DNA of 5,159 nucleotides, taken from positions 243-5,401 of the forward strand of contig JASLXW010000299.1 of the NCBI GenBank assembly GCA_030740135.1, written 5' to 3'. Below, one piece after another: positions 1-5,159 of this stretch. The DNA is from Nitrospinota bacterium. GTDB taxonomy: Bacteria > UBA8248 > JACPRG01. Within the stretch, counting starts at the first letter, position 1. Each line of letters starts with the position of its first letter. The notes beneath the pieces were generated by a model. That model worked only from the letters and a program-made list of their open reading frames with translations, had not been told where the DNA came from and did not search any database. The translations under genes and the position numbers were made by a program.

Positions 1-793
1 ACGAGAACCCCCAGGCGGCCAGCTCGGTGAGGCCGGGGAGGTCGAACACTTCCGCCCCGAAGGCCCCCTCCAGCTTTTTCTTCATGGCCGGGATGCTCGC
101 GCCCGGCTCGCCCGTGTGCCAGGTGATGCGGATCTTGGAATCCTTGGCGAGGTCGATCCCGCGCTTCTTGGCCTCCTCCGCCATGTACAGGGCGTAAGAG
201 GGCGTGGAGCCCAGGACCGTGATCGGATAGGTCAGGAGGGCGTCGATCCGCTGCTCGGTCGAGAACCCGCCCGCCGGGAACAGGAGGCAGCCGAGGGTTT
301 GGGCCGCGTAGAACCCCGACCAGAACCCGATCCAGGGGCCATAGCTGAAGGCGCACATCACCATGTCGGACTTGCGGATGCCCATCCCGTACAGGCCCCG
401 GGCGTAGCTCCGGTAAAACCCCTCCCAGTCCGACGCGGTGTCCAGGTACATGACCGGCCGGCCCGTCGTGGCCGAGGTCGAATGAATGCGCAGACACTCC
501 TCGAACGGAACCGCCAGGATGCTCCCCCAGGGGGGATGTTCGGCCTGATCGGCTTTGAGCTCGTCCTTGGTGGTGAAGGGGAGCTTGCCGATGTCGTCCA
601 GGGAGCGGACGTCTTCCGGTTTCACCCCGGCGTCATCCATCTTCCTCCGGTAGAAGGGGGAGTTCGCGTAGGCGTGGCGGACCTGCTCCAGGAATTTCTC
701 CTCCTGAATCCGCCGCATCGTTTCGCGCGACGCCGTTTCAATTTCCGGCTCGAGGTAAACATCGTCGGATTGGGCTTGTCCCTTTGGGCTCAC
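1..793 (-). CDS. Phenylacetate-CoA-ligase-like (PaaK family) acyl-CoA ligase, C-terminus cut off by window edge
   Basis: N-terminal 264 residues of an AMP-forming acyl-CoA ligase; the family is usually about 430 residues, so roughly the last 40% lies beyond the left edge. Expected cytosolic reaction: carboxylic acid + ATP + CoA to acyl-CoA + AMP + PPi. Seen in the translation: the PaaK-type N-terminal stretch with FYRRKMDDAGVKPEDV (about 47-62) and LDDIGKLPFTTKDEL (about 65-79); the ATP phosphate-binding loop STSATTGRP (105-113); GSTPSY (195-200); HTGEPG (226-231); and the adenylation motif GLTE (254-257). The usual SSGTTG is SATTG here, and the Tyr before GxTE is Pro. The GTG start is chosen because AGGGGA (801-806) sits 7-8 bases upstream; an ATG at 801 gives only three codons before TGA, and the next in-frame ATG (718) would remove conserved sequence. 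It follows the 2Fe-2S subunit by 11 bp, so it is in its operon. Family is secure; the acid substrate (aromatic or otherwise) is unknown. Confidence 0.9.
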   Translation of the reverse strand, partial: MSPKGQAQSDDVYLEPEIETASRETMRRIQEEKFLEQVRHAYANSPFYRRKMDDAGVKPEDVRSLDDIGKLPFTTKDELKADQAEHPPWGSILAVPFEECLRIHSTSATTGRPVMYLDTASDWEGFYRSYARGLYGMGIRKSDMVMCAFSYGPWIGFWSGFYAAQTLGCLLFPAGGFSTEQRIDALLTYPITVLGSTPSYALYMAEEAKKRGIDLAKDSKIRITWHTGEPGASIPAMKKKLEGAFGAEVFDLPGLTELAAWGFS

Positions 794-800
794 GTTGTCA

Positions 801-806
801 TCCCCT
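801..806 (-). promoter_or_regulatory. Ribosome binding site of the ligase gene, overlapping the stop of the 2Fe-2S gene
   Basis: AGGGGA lies 7-8 bases before the GTG at 793. It shares bases with the TAG stop (807-805) of the upstream gene, which argues for translational coupling and decides for the GTG start over the dead-end ATG at 801. Confidence 0.6.
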
Positions 807-1296
807 ACCTGGAATCCTCCCCCCCGGCCATCCGGCGGGCGGCATCCTTCACCGCCCGCACAATGTGGTGGTAACCGGTGCAACGGCAAATCGTTCCGGA
901 GATCCCCGCCCGGATTTCCCGGTCCGAGGGGTCCGGGTTCTCTTTGAGAAGCTCGAGCGCGCAGAAGATCATCCCGGGCGTGCAGAACCCGCACTGAAGC
1001 CCGTGGTGCGTCCAGAAGGCCTCCTGGAGCGGGTGAAGCGTTCCGTTCTCCGCCAGGCCCTCGATCGTCGTGACCTCGAGGCCGTCCGCTTGGACGGCGA
1101 ACATCAGACAGGCGCGGACCGTGTCGCCGCCGATCCGGACGGTGCAGCACCCGCAGATGCCGTGCTCGCATCCGACGTGGGTCCCCGTCAGGCCGAGGTC
1201 CTCGCGCAGGAAATCGGAGAGCAGGAGGCGCGGTTCGACGGTTCGGGCGTAATCGACCCCGTTCACCCGGACCTGGATGGGAAAGGTTTCGCTCAT
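805..1296 (-). CDS. Molybdenum hydroxylase small subunit, two 2Fe-2S clusters (CoxS / XDH small-subunit family)
   Basis: Complete 163-residue iron-sulfur subunit, the usual length for this family (about 150-170). It carries electrons from the Mo site of the large subunit to FAD on the medium subunit. The N-terminal ferredoxin-like domain holds the plant-type 2Fe-2S ligands C43, C48, C51 and C63 (GCEHGICGCC at 42-51, then RAC at 61-63). The C-terminal helical domain holds the second cluster, CGFC at 102-105 and CRC at 137-139 followed by TGY. All eight ligand cysteines are present. No twin-arginine signal is seen, so the complex is expected in the cytoplasm. The start ATG follows the FAD-subunit stop after a single base, and GGGAGAGG (1304-1311) is well placed as ribosome binding site. 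The family is certain; the sequence does not fix the substrate. Confidence 0.97.
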   Translation of the reverse strand: MSETFPIQVRVNGVDYARTVEPRLLLSDFLREDLGLTGTHVGCEHGICGCCTVRIGGDTVRACLMFAVQADGLEVTTIEGLAENGTLHPLQEAFWTHHGLQCGFCTPGMIFCALELLKENPDPSDREIRAGISGTICRCTGYHHIVRAVKDAARRMAGGEDSR

Positions 1297-1297
1297 C

Positions 1298-2173
1298 TCA
1301 CTGCCTCTCCCTCGCCATCGTCCAGGCGTCTTCCAGCGCCCGGCGGACGAACACCTTGGCCATCTCCCGCCGGTAGGCCTCGCTTCCTTTCAGGTCGGGG
1401 ATCGGATGGACCTCTTCCGGGACCTTCTCCGAGGCGTCGTCCAGGTTCTCGGGACTCCCGTCGCCCCCCCGGAGCGCCGCTTCGGCCCCCCGGAGGCGCA
1501 GGGCCGAGGGGCCCGCGCCCGAGACGGCCGCGCGCGCTTCGGCGCACCGTCCTTGGTGGTCGAGGGTGACGTGGGCGGCCGCGGCGACGACGGCGAAATC
1601 GCCGTGGCGGAGACAGAGCTCCCGGAAGCCGAAGCCCGACTTCGCGGGCGCGGCCGGGAATCTCACCTCGGTGAGGAGCTCATCCTCGGCGATGTCCGTC
1701 GTCATGAAGCTCTCGAAGAAGTCCGCCGGCGCGGCGGTCCGGGTCGCGCCCCGCTTCCGGATGACCAGCTCGGCGTCCAGGAGCGTCGCGGCGAGGACGA
1801 GCTCCGCGGTGGGGTCGCCGTGGACCAGACTACCGCCGACGGTTCCCCGGTTGCGGATTTGGGTGTGGCCGATCCACTTCGCGCACGCGCGGAGAAGCGG
1901 GCAATGCGCCCCGACTTTGGGAGAGGACTCCAGCGTCCGCTGGCGCGTCCTTACGCCGATGTCGAGGCTTGCGTTCCCGGCCCGGATGTAATCGAGTTCG
2001 GCCACCGGGTTGATGTCCACCAGGACGGCCGGGGCCGCGATCCGGAAGTTCAGCATCGGAACGAGGCTCTGTCCGCCGGCCAGGACCTTGGCGTCGCCGC
2101 CGTGCTCGGCCAGGACGGCCAGGACCGCCTCGACCGTGTCGACCCGTATATATTTGAAGGCTGCAGGCTTCAT
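1298..2173 (-). CDS. Molybdenum hydroxylase medium subunit, FAD-binding (CoxM family)
   Basis: Complete 291-residue FAD subunit, close to the roughly 290 residues typical of CoxM proteins. It accepts electrons from the 2Fe-2S subunit and passes them to an acceptor. The PCMH-type FAD-binding fold is shown by AGGQSL (32-37), which contacts the FAD diphosphate, and TVGGSL (111-116), the second FAD signature; LRHGDFAVV (188-196) begins the C-terminal CO-dehydrogenase flavoprotein domain. It has only scattered cysteines (91, 97, 187, 210) and no inserted 4Fe-4S loop such as that in the beta subunit of 4-hydroxybenzoyl-CoA reductase. The start is well fixed: an in-frame TAA lies directly before the ATG, and GGAAAG (2179-2184) is a modest ribosome binding site. 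It ends one base before the small-subunit start. The acceptor (quinone, NAD, ferredoxin or other) cannot be read from the sequence. Confidence 0.96.
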   Translation of the reverse strand: MKPAAFKYIRVDTVEAVLAVLAEHGGDAKVLAGGQSLVPMLNFRIAAPAVLVDINPVAELDYIRAGNASLDIGVRTRQRTLESSPKVGAHCPLLRACAKWIGHTQIRNRGTVGGSLVHGDPTAELVLAATLLDAELVIRKRGATRTAAPADFFESFMTTDIAEDELLTEVRFPAAPAKSGFGFRELCLRHGDFAVVAAAAHVTLDHQGRCAEARAAVSGAGPSALRLRGAEAALRGGDGSPENLDDASEKVPEEVHPIPDLKGSEAYRREMAKVFVRRALEDAWTMARERQ

Positions 2174-2254
2174 TTACGCTTTCCGGCGGTGGGGGACGGG
2201 CTAGAGGGTCAACCGACCTACGCCCGCCCTACCTAAGCGGAGGAAAATCGGCCC

Positions 2255-2260
2255 ATTATC
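2255..2260 (-). promoter_or_regulatory. Possible -10 element upstream of the FAD subunit
   Basis: GATAAT on the minus strand matches TATAAT in five of six positions in an otherwise GC-rich stretch, 82 bases before the FAD-subunit start. No convincing -35 hexamer lies 16-19 bases upstream, so this is only a candidate for an internal promoter serving the last three genes. Confidence 0.15.
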
Positions 2261-2312
2261 CGTTGCCGGCCACAGACAGCCTGCTTAGCCAAATCAACAC
2301 ACACCCCAGTAA

Positions 2313-2333
2313 GGCCAAGCCAAAGGCTTGGCC
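2313..2333. repeat. Perfect 9-bp inverted repeat (hairpin)
   Basis: GGCCAAGCC, loop AAA, GGCTTGGCC: a perfect nine-base-pair stem with a three-base loop. On the minus strand the following bases are TTACTGG, so there is no uridine run and it is not a standard intrinsic terminator. It may be an mRNA-stabilising hairpin or part of a dispersed palindromic repeat. Confidence 0.75.
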
Positions 2334-2346
2334 GCAGAAAGTTTTT

Positions 2347-2366
2347 CAGGGGGTTCCCAACCCCTG
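2347..2366. repeat. Second inverted repeat (hairpin, one bulged base)
   Basis: CAGGGGGTT, loop CCC, AACCCCTG form an eight-base-pair stem with one bulged G. It lies 13 bases from the neighbouring palindrome and about 30 bases past the large-subunit stop. On the minus strand it is followed by AAAAAC rather than a uridine run, so rho-independent termination is not supported. Its position fits a 3' end stabiliser or repeat element. Confidence 0.65.
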
Positions 2367-2394
2367 GAATTGTGTTGTCTATGTGATCCTTTCA

Positions 2395-4842
2395 TTACGC
2401 ACTTCCGCCCTTGGCGTCCTGGATGAGTTGCCAGACATCGTTGGGCTTGAGGGGAAGGCGCTTGACCGTTGTCCCCAGGGGTTTGAGCGCGTCGGCGACG
2501 GCGCCCGCGAGGCAGGCCGGAACACTCATCGTGCAGGACTCCCCGCATCCTTTCGAGCCGAGGACGGTGACGGGGGAGGGGATCTCGATGTGTCCCACGT
2601 CCAGCGCGGGCATCTCCGCGGCGGTCGGGCACATGTAGTCGATGAAGGACCCGGTCAGGAATTGGCCGCTCTCGTCGTAGGCCATCTCCTCGAAGAACGC
2701 CCCGCCCAGGCCGTGCAGGAAGCTGCCGTACACCTGCCCCTCGACGATCATCGGGTTGATGAGCTTCCCGCAGTCGTGGATCGTGACGTACTTCTTGATC
2801 TCGATTTGACCGGTTTGCGGGTCGATTTCGACGGCGGCCAAATCGGCGATGAAGCCGTACGTGGCCGAGGAGTCCACCCGGTCCTTTTTGTCCGGGGCCT
2901 TGGAGGTCGGGAAGTTGTACGTGTACGTCCCCTGGATGCCGGGCTCCATCCCTTTGGGGAGTTCGCCCTGGTTCCAGTGGGCCGTGCCCGCCAGCCTTCG
3001 GATGGACCGTCTCCGCTCCGGCGCCCCCTTGACCCGGACGGCCCCTTCGGCGACCTCCAGATCCTTCGCGTCCGCTTCGAGTTCGTGGGCGGCGATGGCG
3101 ATGAGCTTTTCCTTGACGCGCCGCGCGGCCAGGGCGACGGCGCTGGCCCCCACCGAGGCGAACCGGCTGGAATACGTCCCGGTCGTGATGCTCCAGAACC
3201 GAGTGAAGGTGTCGATCCCGGCGATGACGCGGATGTCGTCCGGAGAAATCGTCAACTCGTCGGCGACGATCTGCGACACCACCGTCTCGTGCCCCTGGCC
3301 CTCGGGGACGGTGTTGATGATGACGCTGACGTGCCCCAGGGGGTCCATCTTGACGACGGCCGTCTCCCCCGAGCCGGATTTCGGGTTGTACTTCTTGTCG
3401 GCCCGGAACTCGGGGGTGTACGCCACGGTGATGTAGGCGATGTTCGTGACCGAGGGGTCGACGACCGTAGCCAGGCCGATGCCGAACAGCCTGCCCGCTT
3501 TCCGCGCCTTCTCCTGCTCCTTGCGCAGCCCTGTGTAGTCCCCCATCTCCAAGGCCATGTCCAGACACGCGACGTAATCCCCCGCGTCGTAAATGCCGCC
3601 CGTGGCCGTGTGATAGGGGAACTGGTCCTTTTGGACCATGTTCTTCCGGCGGATTTCCGCCGGGTCCATCCCGATCTCATCCGCCAGGAGATCGATGACC
3701 CGCTCCATCTCGAAATAAAGCTGCTGGCAGCCGTAGCCGCGATTGGGTCCCGTGGGGCTCTTGTTGGTGTGGACGACGCAGGTGTCCCACGCGAGGCTCG
3801 CGATGTCGTACGCGCCGAGCTGGTTGCCCGTCGTCCGGTACGTGCACGCCGGCTCCGGACTCCTGAGATAGGCCCCGACGTTGTCCATCGTCTTCTTTCG
3901 GACGCCCAGGATCGTTCCGTCTTTCCGGGCGGCGATCTCGATGTACGTGACCCGGTCGGTCCCGCTCGAGCTGGACATGAGGTGCTCCATCCGGTCCTCG
4001 ACGTACTTCACCGGGACGCCCGTTTTCTTCGCCGCCAAGGCCGCCATGACCATCTGGGGGAACATGCTAGATTTGATCCCGAAGCCCCCGCCGATGTCCG
4101 TGGGGACGATGAAGCGCAGGCGGTTTTCCGGAATTCGGAGCGCCGCCGCCGACACGGGATGCATCGTGAAGGGCCCCTGAAAGTTGGAATGGATCGTGAT
4201 GATGTCCTCGATGGGCTCGTACACCCCGATGGCCGCGAAGGTCTCCATCGGGGTGGAGGAGTACTTCGGGAACGAGAACCGCTCCGAGACGATCACGTCG
4301 GCGTCGGCGAAGGCGGCCTCGGGGTCCCCGTAGCGCAACGCCCGTTGGTTGATGATGTTGGTCCCGATGTCGGGATGGAGGAGGGGCGCGTCCACTTCGA
4401 CGGCCTTCTCGACATCGACGACGGCGGGCAGGACCTCGTATTCCACCCGGACGGCGCTCAGCGCGTCCTCGGCCAGGTACCGGTTCTCGGCCACGACGAC
4501 GGCCACGCCCTCGCCCACGTAGCGCGCCCGGTCCACGGCGATGCAGTAATACTTGAGGGGCTCGTCCACGGCCTGGGGGAAGGGGTTGGACATCGCCTTC
4601 ACGTCGTCGCCGGTCAGGACCCCCCTCACGCCCAGCATTTTCAGGGCCTCGGCGGCGTCGATGGATCGGATGGCCGCGTGGGGGTAGGGGCTGCGCAGGA
4701 CGGCGGCATGGTGCATTCCGGGGAGCTTGATGTCGTCGGTGTAGTGTCCCCGTCCGGTGATGAGCCTTTTGTCTTCCGACCGGAGAACGCTCCGGCCGAC
4801 CCAGGTCTGAGGCCCGGACGGAGGTGTGGCCGTTTCAGACAT
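2395..4842 (-). CDS. Molybdenum hydroxylase large (molybdopterin-binding) subunit, CoxL/XDH family, atypical active-site loop
   Basis: Complete 815-residue catalytic subunit, matching the usual length of about 760-820. It binds the Mo-pterin cofactor and inserts water-derived oxygen into the substrate. In order: the N-terminal aldehyde-oxidase/XDH a/b hammerhead (about 25-140, with ITGRGHYTDDI at 28-38 and RYVGEGVAVVVAE at 107-119); the first Mo-binding domain with GGGFGIK (251-257); the substrate-facing loop GPNRGYGCQQ (365-374) followed by FEMERVIDLLADEIGMDP; the second Mo-binding domain with EGQGHET (514-520); and GCGES (765-769), where E768 is the expected catalytic glutamate. The 365-374 loop matches neither CO dehydrogenase form I (AYxCSFR) nor form II (AYRGAGR), so this should not be named a CO dehydrogenase. 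GAGGAG (4849-4854) six bases upstream supports the ATG. It is the first gene of the cluster, an L-M-S order unlike the M-S-L order of classical cox operons. No signal peptide is seen. Substrate unknown. Confidence 0.96.
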   Translation of the reverse strand: MSETATPPSGPQTWVGRSVLRSEDKRLITGRGHYTDDIKLPGMHHAAVLRSPYPHAAIRSIDAAEALKMLGVRGVLTGDDVKAMSNPFPQAVDEPLKYYCIAVDRARYVGEGVAVVVAENRYLAEDALSAVRVEYEVLPAVVDVEKAVEVDAPLLHPDIGTNIINQRALRYGDPEAAFADADVIVSERFSFPKYSSTPMETFAAIGVYEPIEDIITIHSNFQGPFTMHPVSAAALRIPENRLRFIVPTDIGGGFGIKSSMFPQMVMAALAAKKTGVPVKYVEDRMEHLMSSSSGTDRVTYIEIAARKDGTILGVRKKTMDNVGAYLRSPEPACTYRTTGNQLGAYDIASLAWDTCVVHTNKSPTGPNRGYGCQQLYFEMERVIDLLADEIGMDPAEIRRKNMVQKDQFPYHTATGGIYDAGDYVACLDMALEMGDYTGLRKEQEKARKAGRLFGIGLATVVDPSVTNIAYITVAYTPEFRADKKYNPKSGSGETAVVKMDPLGHVSVIINTVPEGQGHETVVSQIVADELTISPDDIRVIAGIDTFTRFWSITTGTYSSRFASVGASAVALAARRVKEKLIAIAAHELEADAKDLEVAEGAVRVKGAPERRRSIRRLAGTAHWNQGELPKGMEPGIQGTYTYNFPTSKAPDKKDRVDSSATYGFIADLAAVEIDPQTGQIEIKKYVTIHDCGKLINPMIVEGQVYGSFLHGLGGAFFEEMAYDESGQFLTGSFIDYMCPTAAEMPALDVGHIEIPSPVTVLGSKGCGESCTMSVPACLAGAVADALKPLGTTVKRLPLKPNDVWQLIQDAKGGSA

Positions 4843-4848
4843 GCGCTG

Positions 4849-4854
4849 CTCCTC
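4849..4854 (-). promoter_or_regulatory. Ribosome binding site of the large-subunit gene
   Basis: GAGGAG, six bases upstream of the ATG at 4842, is a strong Shine-Dalgarno match and fixes the start of the first gene. Confidence 0.7.
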
Positions 4855-4944
4855 GGCGTTTGGGTCTGGCTCGTGACGAAGCCGGCTGAAGGTCCGCGCC
4901 TGAACGCTGTTCGGTGCGGGGGTTGTCCGGGCGTGCCTCGGTTC

Positions 4945-4973
4945 AAGTTAGCAGATTTCGCCTGAGAATCCAA
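4945..4973 (-). promoter_or_regulatory. Weak candidate promoter for the cluster
   Basis: On the minus strand TTGGAT (4973-4968) and TAACTT (4950-4945) are separated by exactly 17 bases, with TG one base before the -10 (extended -10 pattern). Each hexamer matches consensus in only three of six positions. It would give a leader of roughly 95 bases before the large-subunit ATG. Placement is right, sequence support is thin. Confidence 0.2.
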
Positions 4974-4976
4974 TCG

Positions 4977-5003
4977 TGTGTATGGGTTCAAGACATATGA
5001 GAC
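4977..5003. repeat. Possible terminal inverted repeat (end) of an insertion sequence
   Basis: The stretch beginning TGTGTATGGGTTCAAG overlaps the stop codon of the transposase remnant and starts with TG, as the ends of many integrase-core IS elements do (IS481/IS3 type, where the transposase C-terminus often runs into the terminal repeat). The other end is not in the window, so the repeat cannot be confirmed and its exact boundary (4977 or 4979) is uncertain. Confidence 0.35.
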
Positions 5004-5083
5004 ACGGGGGCCGTTTTATTGAATGTTTCCAGGGCCTGGGCGGGCGTCAGGTAGTCCAGGTTCTGGTGAGGTCGAATATGATT
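4988..5083 (-). pseudogene. C-terminal remnant of an integrase-core (IS481/IS3-type) transposase
   Basis: Thirty-one codons plus TGA read NHIRPHQNLDYLTPAQAL and end VSHMS. The (Y)N-x-x-RPH-x-x-L-x-x-x-TP-x-x-AL pattern is the conserved segment after the catalytic Glu of DDE integrase-core transposases, so only the extreme C-terminus is preserved. An in-frame TAA (5092-5090) lies three codons upstream of the Asn codon, so the frame is broken. Just upstream, in another frame, CTT TAT AAT would encode LYN, the residues normally preceding HIRPH; an eight-base insertion CCCCTAAT (5081-5088) separates the two. The DDE catalytic region is not recognised in the remaining 60-70 bases to the window edge. 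Exact IS family is not settled. Confidence 0.65.
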
Positions 5084-5089
5084 AGGGGA

Positions 5090-5159
5090 TTATAAAGGTT
5101 TTGACACCAATTGGGTGAGCTGTTGCACCACCAGGGGAAAGGGATCCTGGTGGCGGTGA
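5090..5159 (-). other. Short open frame entering from the right edge; nature unknown
   Basis: On the minus strand 22 codons (5158-5093) are open up to TAA at 5092-5090, in the same frame as the transposase remnant that follows. The peptide ends QQLTQLVSKPL and is not recognised as transposase sequence. It could be the end of a neighbouring gene, a degenerate part of the transposase, or chance. Too short to call a gene. Confidence 0.2.

Larger units (their letters stand above)
2174..2394. other. 221-bp intergenic gap splitting the large subunit from the FAD subunit
   Basis: No coding sequence is supported here. On the minus strand the large-subunit gene ends with tandem stops TAA TGA (2397-2392), then come two palindromes (2347-2366 and 2313-2333), a promoter-like GATAAT (2260-2255), and the ribosome binding site of the FAD subunit. 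The gap contrasts with the 1-bp and 11-bp spacing of the following genes and could hold a partial terminator, an RNA-stabilising or processing element, or a second promoter. Confidence 0.6.
4843..4976. other. Leader region between the large-subunit gene and the IS remnant
   Basis: This stretch has no supported gene on either strand. It holds the GAGGAG ribosome binding site next to the large-subunit start and, near its far end, a weak sigma-70-like promoter. The octamer GGTTCAAG (4940-4947) recurs at 4985-4992 in the IS end. Confidence 0.5.

Noticed and set aside
799..801. ATG start for the ligase at 801
   Set aside because: It reads only three codons before TGA (792-790); the GTG at 793 opens the conserved PaaK frame.
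116..1569. Plus-strand open frames across the ligase and 2Fe-2S genes
   Set aside because: Both are opposite to genes with clear catalytic or cluster motifs and have arginine- and proline-rich shadow composition.
1277..2236. 319-codon plus-strand open frame over the FAD subunit
   Set aside because: Antisense shadow of a well-supported CoxM-type gene; low-complexity composition and no domain signature.
2313..2366. Rho-independent terminator after the large subunit
   Set aside because: The stems are strong, but neither is followed by a T-run in the minus-strand sense; the TTTTT on the plus strand lies between the stems and not directly after one.
2395..4842. Naming the enzyme aerobic carbon monoxide dehydrogenase (coxL)
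   Set aside because: The AYxCSFR active-site signature with the Cu-binding Cys is absent, and so is the form II AYRGAGR loop.
2263..4965. 900-codon open frame on the plus strand
   Set aside because: It is antisense to the large-subunit gene, is rich in D, G, R and V with no recognisable motif, and arises from GC-rich codon bias. The minus-strand frame has full family motifs and a good ribosome binding site.
5089..5106. Perfect TATAAT on the minus strand (5094-5089) and perfect TTGACA on the plus strand (5101-5106)
   Set aside because: They are on opposite strands; neither has a partner hexamer at proper spacing, and TATAAT overlaps the broken transposase codons. Likely chance in an AT-richer IS scar.

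Overview
This GC-rich window carries one minus-strand gene cluster, read from high to low coordinates, that encodes a three-subunit molybdenum hydroxylase (xanthine dehydrogenase / aerobic CO dehydrogenase superfamily) followed by a phenylacetate-CoA-ligase-like enzyme. The order is large molybdopterin subunit (4842-2395), a 221-bp gap with two strong palindromes, FAD subunit (2173-1298), 2Fe-2S subunit (1296-805), and an acyl-CoA ligase (793 and beyond the left edge, C-terminus missing). The last three genes are separated by 1 bp and 11 bp and are almost certainly co-transcribed and translationally coupled. The large subunit may be in the same transcript or in its own.

The electron path can be assigned from motifs: substrate is hydroxylated at the Mo-cytosine/pterin site of the large subunit, electrons pass through the two 2Fe-2S clusters of the small subunit, then to FAD on the medium subunit and an unseen acceptor. 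The large subunit lacks both the CO-dehydrogenase form I loop (AYxCSFR) and the form II loop (AYRGAGR); it has GPNRGYGCQQ instead. The FAD subunit lacks the extra 4Fe-4S insertion of 4-hydroxybenzoyl-CoA reductase. The substrate is therefore neither CO nor, by this criterion, 4-hydroxybenzoyl-CoA. The adjacent ligase suggests an organic, possibly aromatic, carboxylic acid that is activated to a CoA thioester before or after hydroxylation; this is inference.

Upstream of the cluster (about 4977-5159) lies the broken 3' end of an insertion-sequence transposase of the integrase-core (DDE) type, with a likely IS end at about 4977-5003. A weak promoter-like pair lies just inside it (4945-4973). No tRNA, rRNA or CRISPR array was seen.

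The organism is a high-GC bacterium using GTG as well as ATG starts with clear Shine-Dalgarno sequences. Such Mo-hydroxylase/PaaK-type ligase clusters are common in environmental bacteria that degrade recalcitrant organics (for example Desulfobacterota, Rokubacteria, Chloroflexi, Betaproteobacteria), but the window does not fix the phylum.
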